Below are positions 6,798 through 11,354 of a stretch of 11,354 nucleotides of DNA, piece after piece (the first letter of the stretch is position 1; the number at the start of each line of letters is the position of its first letter). Both the position numbers and the translations under genes were made by a program. Source of the DNA: Paraclostridium ghonii (GTDB lineage: Bacteria > Bacillota > Clostridia > Peptostreptococcales > Peptostreptococcaceae). The notes beneath the pieces were generated by a model. It worked only from the letters and a program-made list of their open reading frames with translations, did no database searches and had not been told where the DNA came from. Location: positions 1 to 11,354 of the forward strand of contig NZ_JAKEDR010000106.1 of NCBI RefSeq assembly GCF_023653455.1, given 5' to 3'.

Positions 6798-7481
6798 TTA
6801 TAATGTTAACTCTTTAGCTTCAACTATCTTTCCATCAGCTATAGTTATAATTCTATCAGCCATTTTTGCAATCTCATCATTATGAGTTATCATAACTAAT
6901 GTTTGATTAAATTCTTTGACACACATTTTTAAAATATCCATTACTTCATCTGTAGTCTTTGAATCTAAATTCCCTGTTGGCTCATCTGCAAATATGATTG
7001 AAGGTTTGTTTGCAAGTGCCCTCGCTATTGCAACTCTTTGTTGTTGCCCTCCTGAAAGTTCATTTGGAAATTTATTAACTTGACTTGAAATCCCTAGCTT
7101 CTTAATTAAAGTATTTATGTAATCTTTGTCTTCTATCTTCCCATCTACAGATACTGGAAGAACTATATTGTCATATACATTTATAACTGGTATTAGATTG
7201 TAGCTTTGAAATATAAATCCAAACTCTTCTCTTCTTATCTTTGATAATTTATCGTCGTTCATAGTGTATATATCTATGTCATCAAGATACACATTTCCCG
7301 AAGTTGGTTTATCAAGTCCTGCCATACAATGAAGTAGTGTACTTTTTCCTGAACCACTAGGGCCTATTATAGCTGTGAACTTATTTGGTTCTATTTCTAA
7401 ATTTGTTCCATCTATTGCGTCTACTTTATTTTCCCCTTTACCATATATCTTTTTTATATTTGATACCTTTAATTTTTTCAT
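6798..7481 (-). CDS. ABC transporter ATP-binding protein (MacB/LolD/BceA type)
   Basis: A 227-aa ATPase with all nucleotide-binding motifs: Walker A GPSGSGKST (about residues 40-48), Q-loop FQSYNL, signature LSGGQQQR, Walker B IIFADEP followed by the TGNLDS D-loop region, and the switch histidine in MITHN. This pattern belongs to the ATPases that pair with FtsX-like permeases (mechanotransmission or peptide efflux/resistance systems). It follows its permease gene by 45 bp, so the two should form a membrane complex. The ATG at 7481 sits 6 nt after GGAGGAG. The frame could open at a TTG at 7496, but that codon overlaps the ribosome binding site. The substrate is unknown; antimicrobial-peptide or self-peptide handling is inferred from the adjacent kinase. 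Confidence 0.93.
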   Translation of the reverse strand: MKKLKVSNIKKIYGKGENKVDAIDGTNLEIEPNKFTAIIGPSGSGKSTLLHCMAGLDKPTSGNVYLDDIDIYTMNDDKLSKIRREEFGFIFQSYNLIPVINVYDNIVLPVSVDGKIEDKDYINTLIKKLGISSQVNKFPNELSGGQQQRVAIARALANKPSIIFADEPTGNLDSKTTDEVMDILKMCVKEFNQTLVMITHNDEIAKMADRIITIADGKIVEAKELTL

Positions 7482-7487
7482 GTTTTT

Positions 7488-7494
7488 CTCCTCC
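7488..7494 (-). promoter_or_regulatory. Ribosome binding site fixing the ATPase start
   Basis: GGAGGAG on the minus strand is 6 nt before the ATG at 7481. This excludes the in-frame TTG at 7496, which overlaps the site itself. Confidence 0.85.
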
Positions 7495-7526
7495 AAGTTA
7501 ATTTTTATTTATATATATAATAGTTT

Positions 7527-10103
7527 TTATGAGTTTTCAGAAATCCCCTCAACAATAGACGCTCCTTCTATTTTATCTTTCGATACATATATAGAAATAA
7601 ATCCTATAACTATAAAAATTGTAAATAGCATAATTATTTGGCTCCAAGGGATGTCAGGCTTTATTGTCCTAGTATATCCACCTGCTAAAAGACCTTTATT
7701 AACTATTGCTATATTATAATTATGATTAATTATTGCAATCACAGCTCCTATTATAGAAGCTACAATTCCATATAGTTCACTTTCAATAATTAAGATTTTT
7801 TTAATACTTTTCGTACTCATTCCAATTGCTCTTAAAGTTGACAACTCTTTTCTTCTTGCAATAATATTACTTCTCATAATGAAAATGATATTCACCGCAA
7901 GTATTAATATAATCAAAAACTGATATATTACAGAAAGCTTTTCTTCTGAACTTTGTTGTTTTCCCTTAATTTTTAGTTCTTCTCCTTTTCCATTTATCTC
8001 TGTAGAACTATAATTTTTAGTTAATTCTTTTAATCTTTTTTCTACAGGATATAACTGTCCTTTTTCAGTTGTTACGAAAAGCTTATTATACTCTTTTTGA
8101 CCTGTTAATTCTTTATAGTCATTTTCCCTAAATATTACTTGAGCCCCTTGAGCTTGTGAATTACCATCTTGACCTGCTGCATATGACTCTTTCATGATAG
8201 CTCCGACCTCTACCTTGAAGTTTTCATATTTTTCAATACCATCTCTATATACAGGGATTTTTATATCTATAATATCTCCTATTTTTACATCATCAATTAC
8301 CTTTGCATCAAAATTGTGTGTAACTTGTGAATTTGTGTTATTAACTAAAATTACTTTCTTGTACTCACCAGATGTAGGATTTAGTATATTTTCACCTTTT
8401 TCAATAAATCCTCGTCTGTTTTTTAACATATCGTCACTATATCCTCTTATTAAAAGTGGATATTCGTTTTTGTGTTCCTCTTTATAAGAATTATTTACTC
8501 TTCCTAATTCATCTTTATAAGCTTTTGACAACTTATTTTCGGAAAGTAAAATTTGGCATTGAGGATTATAAAAATGTGGTTCTACATACTCTACACCTTT
8601 TATATCATTCGCTTTTTGTATTAAATTATTGTCTAAATTATAAAATAAATAGTCTGAACTATTTACGTTGCCCTCAACAGTTTTATCCACACTCCCATAT
8701 GACATCGACCATATGCCACCTACTATTCCTTCTGCCATATTCTTTTTTAACAAACTTTCAGCCCCTAAATTTAATATAAACATTGTTCCAACAAAAGTAA
8801 TTGCTAGCATTGTTAATGTTGTTCTAGGTTTATTTCTCCATAGATTTCTTTTAGCTATACTTATAAGTAAATTTTTACTTTTTTTATCTTTCTTTTTATT
8901 ATTCTTTGATTTTTTCTCATACTTCTCACTTGCTCTTATAGCATCAATTATAGACATTTTCATAGACTTTTTGATTACTATAAAACTAGAAAGAGATACT
9001 GATATGATTGAAACTACAAAAGAGCATATTATACTATACATCTGTATTGTTAGCATAGAGCTATATCCATACACTAGTCTTAAACCAATATATGAAAAAA
9101 TCATTCCAAATCCTATACCTATTGTGGTTCCTAAAATTATATAAATAAAACTCATAATAATAAGCATATTTTTTACTTTTTTATTTGACATCCCAATAGA
9201 TTTCATAATCCCTATTTGACTAGTCATATCCTGAAAAATAATATTGAAAATGTTGTATATTACAATAGTAGATACAACAACTAAAAGGACTAAATTTATA
9301 ATTTTTTCTTTGTTCCCTCTGCTTTCTTTGCCAATTTTTGATTGTTCTTTAAAACTTTTCGCTGAATTAACCTCAGCATTTTCATGTACATTATATGGAG
9401 GCGTCTCTAGCTTTTCTGTCATTTCAGATACAAAGTTAGGTACATTTTCCTCTGAGTTTAGATATATTGTTCCAGTATATGTGTCTTTTACTTTTATTGG
9501 TAGCTTAGATTCCTCATATATAAAAGCTTTATATCTAGAATACCATGATTCATAATATTTATCTGGTTTTTCTATCACCCCAACTATTTTGAATGTTTTG
9601 TTTTCACTGTCTATATTGTTGACTCCATTATCATCAAGATACTTATTTAAAAGCATAAAGTCTATGCTTTTATTTAACGGCTCAGATATACCCATTTGAC
9701 TTGCAGCTTCTTTTTCTATTACCACTTCTCCATCTTTTACAGGTTCTCTTCCATTCATTTTATATCCAATAGAATTTATAACGCCTTTGTCAAATGAATT
9801 TAAATCAAGCTTAACACCACTTTTTTTATTGACTATTTCACATAGCTCTTTTGAAATATTTGACTTTGATATATCTTTTTCATTTTTAAGTTTTTGTGTT
9901 TGTTTCTTATCTAACCCCTCAAACGCTATGTGATAGTCACCATACAAATCCTTTGCCTCTTTTATTTGACAATCATATCCAGAATCTCTAATTACAATCA
10001 TAGAAAAAATAAGCATAACTGCAAGCACTATACATGATAATAGTGCTATGGTTTTTCCTTTTTGTTTTTTCATATAAGATATTGCTAGTTTAAATATAGT
10101 CAA
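7527..10103 (-). CDS. Large ABC transporter permease with two FtsX-like halves
   Basis: An 858-aa membrane protein when started at the TTG at 10103. The first half has one helix (about residues 18-38), a long extracellular domain, then helices near 268-290, 313-345 and 357-377. After a Lys-rich linker (about 395-410) the plan repeats: a helix near 429-447, a second extracellular domain, then helices near 727-745, 768-791 and 821-840. The coupling motif occurs twice, as IGIMKSIGMS (297-306) and LSTLRAIGMS (about 753-762), a hallmark of FtsX/MacB-type permeases. With the following ATPase it should form an exporter or peptide-resistance pump. The TTG start has GGGAGG 7 nt upstream and gives a typical N terminus (TIFKLAISYMKKQKG). 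The open frame continues 24 codons further, to 10175, but there overlaps a hairpin and lacks a binding site. The substrate is unknown. Confidence 0.9.
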   Translation of the reverse strand: MTIFKLAISYMKKQKGKTIALLSCIVLAVMLIFSMIVIRDSGYDCQIKEAKDLYGDYHIAFEGLDKKQTQKLKNEKDISKSNISKELCEIVNKKSGVKLDLNSFDKGVINSIGYKMNGREPVKDGEVVIEKEAASQMGISEPLNKSIDFMLLNKYLDDNGVNNIDSENKTFKIVGVIEKPDKYYESWYSRYKAFIYEESKLPIKVKDTYTGTIYLNSEENVPNFVSEMTEKLETPPYNVHENAEVNSAKSFKEQSKIGKESRGNKEKIINLVLLVVVSTIVIYNIFNIIFQDMTSQIGIMKSIGMSNKKVKNMLIIMSFIYIILGTTIGIGFGMIFSYIGLRLVYGYSSMLTIQMYSIICSFVVSIISVSLSSFIVIKKSMKMSIIDAIRASEKYEKKSKNNKKKDKKSKNLLISIAKRNLWRNKPRTTLTMLAITFVGTMFILNLGAESLLKKNMAEGIVGGIWSMSYGSVDKTVEGNVNSSDYLFYNLDNNLIQKANDIKGVEYVEPHFYNPQCQILLSENKLSKAYKDELGRVNNSYKEEHKNEYPLLIRGYSDDMLKNRRGFIEKGENILNPTSGEYKKVILVNNTNSQVTHNFDAKVIDDVKIGDIIDIKIPVYRDGIEKYENFKVEVGAIMKESYAAGQDGNSQAQGAQVIFRENDYKELTGQKEYNKLFVTTEKGQLYPVEKRLKELTKNYSSTEINGKGEELKIKGKQQSSEEKLSVIYQFLIILILAVNIIFIMRSNIIARRKELSTLRAIGMSTKSIKKILIIESELYGIVASIIGAVIAIINHNYNIAIVNKGLLAGGYTRTIKPDIPWSQIIMLFTIFIVIGFISIYVSKDKIEGASIVEGISENS

Positions 10104-10110
10104 AATTTTA

Positions 10111-10116
10111 CCTCCC
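10111..10116 (-). promoter_or_regulatory. Ribosome binding site selecting a TTG start for the permease
   Basis: GGGAGG (in AAAGGGAGG) on the minus strand lies 7 nt before TTG at 10103-10101. No ATG is in range, so translation probably uses TTG. Confidence 0.8.
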
Positions 10117-10142
10117 TTTCCTGCATTAAATCTGTGCACAAA

Positions 10143-10177
10143 AAATGTTACCTTCTTTAAATAAAAAGGTAACATTT
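10143..10177 (-). terminator. Hairpin in the spacer before the permease gene (terminator or attenuator)
   Basis: AAATGTTACCTT and AAGGTAACATTT form a perfect 12-bp stem (10143-10154 with 10166-10177) around an 11-nt loop. On the minus strand the second arm runs into TTTTTT. It could end the sensor-kinase transcript. If transcription starts within the direct-repeat module just upstream, it would instead lie in the permease leader and act as an attenuator. The first arm resembles GATGTTATCTTT at the left window edge. Confidence 0.6.
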
Positions 10178-10238
10178 GTGAAATTTTTGTTCAATATAAG
10201 TCCGACAACTAGTATTTTTTTGCCGACAACTAGCACGT
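10165..10238 (-). promoter_or_regulatory. Direct-repeat module, copy 2 (LytTR-box-like or dispersed repeat)
   Basis: CCGACAACTAG occurs at 10202-10212 and 10223-10233, exactly 21 bp apart. On the minus strand this reads CTAGTTGTCGG twice, partly matching the clostridial VirR box (CCCAGTTNTNCAC) and other LytTR sites. TATATT (10193-10198) or TTGAAC (10189-10194) downstream could be promoter elements. TTGAAC is followed 17 bp later by TACCTT, the same spacing as TTGATA-TATCTT in the left-edge copy. Placed between a GHKL kinase and an ABC transporter, it is a plausible response-regulator site. A dispersed repeat is the main alternative, since the block aligns ungapped with positions 1-70. Confidence 0.5.
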
Positions 10239-10240
10239 TT

Positions 10241-10317
10241 TGAGTAAACTAAGATATGAACACAGTGAATTTTTAGCAACGGAAGCTTGCTTCCTTGGCG
10301 CCATGAACATAGTGAAT
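10241..10317 (+). repeat. Second GC-rich intergenic repeat patch
   Basis: A near-perfect direct repeat ATGAACA(C/T)AGTGAAT (10256-10270 and 10303-10317, 14 of 15 identical) flanks a hairpin GGAAGC-TT-GCTTCC (10281-10294) and the palindrome TGGCGCCA (10296-10303). TTTTGAGTAA and AGCAACGGAAG resemble words of the 1064-1190 patch in opposite orientation. It abuts the kinase stop codon. The hairpin has no T-run, so termination by it is doubtful. Confidence 0.55.
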
Positions 10318-10318
10318 C

Positions 10319-11354
10319 TTATTCAATTGGTATATGAATACTTACTATAAATTTATACTTTTCATTTTTAAGTTTTAATTCTCCATCGTATTTTTTTATT
10401 GATGATTTTATGCTTTCAAGTCCTAAACCATGAAAAAATTTATCTTTTTTAGTAGTAAAAATTTTATTATTTTTTACTATTATTTTATTTATTTTACTAT
10501 TTTCACACCTAATAACATAGTATCCTTTTATAAAGGTACTTTTTATATTTATATATCTTTTTAGTTCTTTATCATTTATTTTATTACAAGCTTCTATTGA
10601 ATTATCAATTAAGTTTGAAAAAATACTACTTATATCTATCATTTGGATAAATTCACATTTGCTAAAATCTATACCTATATTAAAATCTATATTATTTTCC
10701 ATGCAGTCTTTGCTTTTTTCATATAATATAATATCTAAAAGTACACTTCCTGTATTATAAATATTTTTACTACTTTTCACTTCATCTTCTATATTATTAA
10801 TGTATTTATCTACATCTTCACTACTATTTTTTAGCGATTTTATATTTTTCATATGGTTGTTCATATCATGGTATATTTGCCTCATTTTTTCTTGTGATTC
10901 TTTTACCATTAAATAGTATTTATATTGCATATCTAATTTTTCGTTTACAAACTCTGCTTTAACTTTTTGTTTTTCTACTTTTATAGAATTTATAAATATA
11001 GATATTAATATTATATTTATAATAAATATAATGTAGGGGAATGTATTTTTCATGAAACCTGAAATCACAAGTGCACCTAAAACATTACTATATTCCATAT
11101 TATTCTTTACTAATATTGAATATAAATCCCCTATTTTTTCATATGATATATTTAAAAATAATATTATAAATATATTAACTGTTATTGTTAAAATAATATA
11201 TATATAATACTTTTTATGATTATATATCTTTTGTAGTCTATCAAAAAAATAAATACATATAAAAATAATAATAAAGTTTATTGCAATATTTAATATTATC
11301 ATGTGAATAGCTTCATACTTAAATGAAGATTGTAAAATCCAATATATACTACAC
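10319..11354 (-). CDS. AgrC-like GHKL sensor histidine kinase, 5' end beyond the window
   Basis: At least 327 aa from the ATG at 11302, but the frame stays open to the window edge, that ATG has no good ribosome binding site, and the extra codons read like a usual AgrC-type N terminus. I therefore treat it as 5'-partial. Numbered from that ATG, hydrophobic helices lie near 2-20, 31-50, 70-84 and 88-106. A short dimerisation segment carries His145 in YHDMNNH. The GHKL ATPase domain has the N-box SNLIDNSIEAC (229-239, Asn230/Asn234) and the G-box HGLGLES (291-297). Such kinases sense peptides at the membrane and phosphorylate LytTR-type regulators. No regulator gene lies in the window; it should be upstream, to the right. 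The neighbouring ABC transporter is a likely target. Confidence 0.88.
   Translation of the reverse strand, partial: CSIYWILQSSFKYEAIHMIILNIAINFIIIFICIYFFDRLQKIYNHKKYYIYIILTITVNIFIILFLNISYEKIGDLYSILVKNNMEYSNVLGALVISGFMKNTFPYIIFIINIILISIFINSIKVEKQKVKAEFVNEKLDMQYKYYLMVKESQEKMRQIYHDMNNHMKNIKSLKNSSEDVDKYINNIEDEVKSSKNIYNTGSVLLDIILYEKSKDCMENNIDFNIGIDFSKCEFIQMIDISSIFSNLIDNSIEACNKINDKELKRYINIKSTFIKGYYVIRCENSKINKIIVKNNKIFTTKKDKFFHGLGLESIKSSIKKYDGELKLKNEKYKFIVSIHIPIE

Noticed and set aside
7375..9555. Several plus-strand frames of 97-158 aa across the permease and ATPase genes
   Set aside because: Hydrophobic antisense shadows of AT-rich coding DNA, overlapping well-supported genes and without ribosome binding sites.
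10104..10175. Extending the permease 24 codons upstream to 10175
   Set aside because: That start lies in the hairpin arm and has no ribosome binding site; TTG at 10103 has a strong one at ideal distance.
10230..10310. A 26-codon minus-strand frame starting MFMAPRKQA just after the kinase, considered as an AgrD-like peptide gene
   Set aside because: No ribosome binding site, lies wholly in repeat sequence, and lacks the Cys-containing core with an acidic tail expected of AgrD.
1..11354. tRNA, rRNA, CRISPR array, known riboswitch, insertion sequence or attachment site
   Set aside because: No cloverleaf, regular spacer array, T-box or other riboswitch core, transposase or integrase was recognisable on either strand.

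Overview
Organism. The window is very AT-rich, with Clostridia-style promoters (TTGATT, 17 bp, TATAAT), strong AAGGGGAG-type ribosome binding sites and frequent TTA/AGA codons. I infer a low-GC Firmicute of class Clostridia, perhaps Peptostreptococcaceae, but the genus cannot be fixed by eye. Every convincing gene lies on the minus strand, so transcription runs from right to left.

Layout, in transcription order. (1) 11354-10319: an AgrC-type GHKL sensor kinase whose reading frame runs off the right edge. (2) 10318-10104: a structured spacer with a small GC-rich repeat patch, two 21-bp-spaced direct repeats and a 12-bp-stem hairpin. (3) 10103-6798: an 858-aa double-FtsX ABC permease (TTG start) followed by its MacB/LolD-type ATPase. 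(4) 6741-5498: a ROK-family (XylR/NagC-like) repressor with its own promoter, operator and terminator. (5) 5470-1843: a catabolic operon of sorbitol (L-iditol) dehydrogenase, GPH-family sugar symporter and PfkB fructokinase, with promoter, large palindromic operator and terminator all visible. (6) 1747-1310: a GNAT acetyltransferase resembling YjaB. (7) 1309-962: a gene-free stretch with a GC-rich repeat patch. (8) 961-152: a TM1586-like nitroreductase. (9) 151-1: a second copy of the direct-repeat module seen at 10165-10234.

How it works together. Modules 4 and 5 form a self-contained polyol unit. The symporter would import a polyol, most likely sorbitol. The zinc dehydrogenase would oxidise it to fructose, and the kinase would make fructose 6-phosphate. 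The repressor gene and the dehydrogenase promoter carry the same operator, two TTTTATAAAA words separated by 2 bp just downstream of the -10 box. This supports repression of the operon plus autoregulation. Modules 1 and 3 look like a peptide-sensing kinase beside an ABC exporter or resistance pump. A LytTR response regulator would be expected beyond the right edge.

Most interesting non-coding signals. These are the shared ROK operator, the 42-bp palindrome, and the two matching modules at the left edge and at 10165-10234, which align without gaps over 70 bp. Those modules are either LytTR-type promoters or copies of a dispersed terminator-bearing repeat; I cannot decide between these without a genome search.
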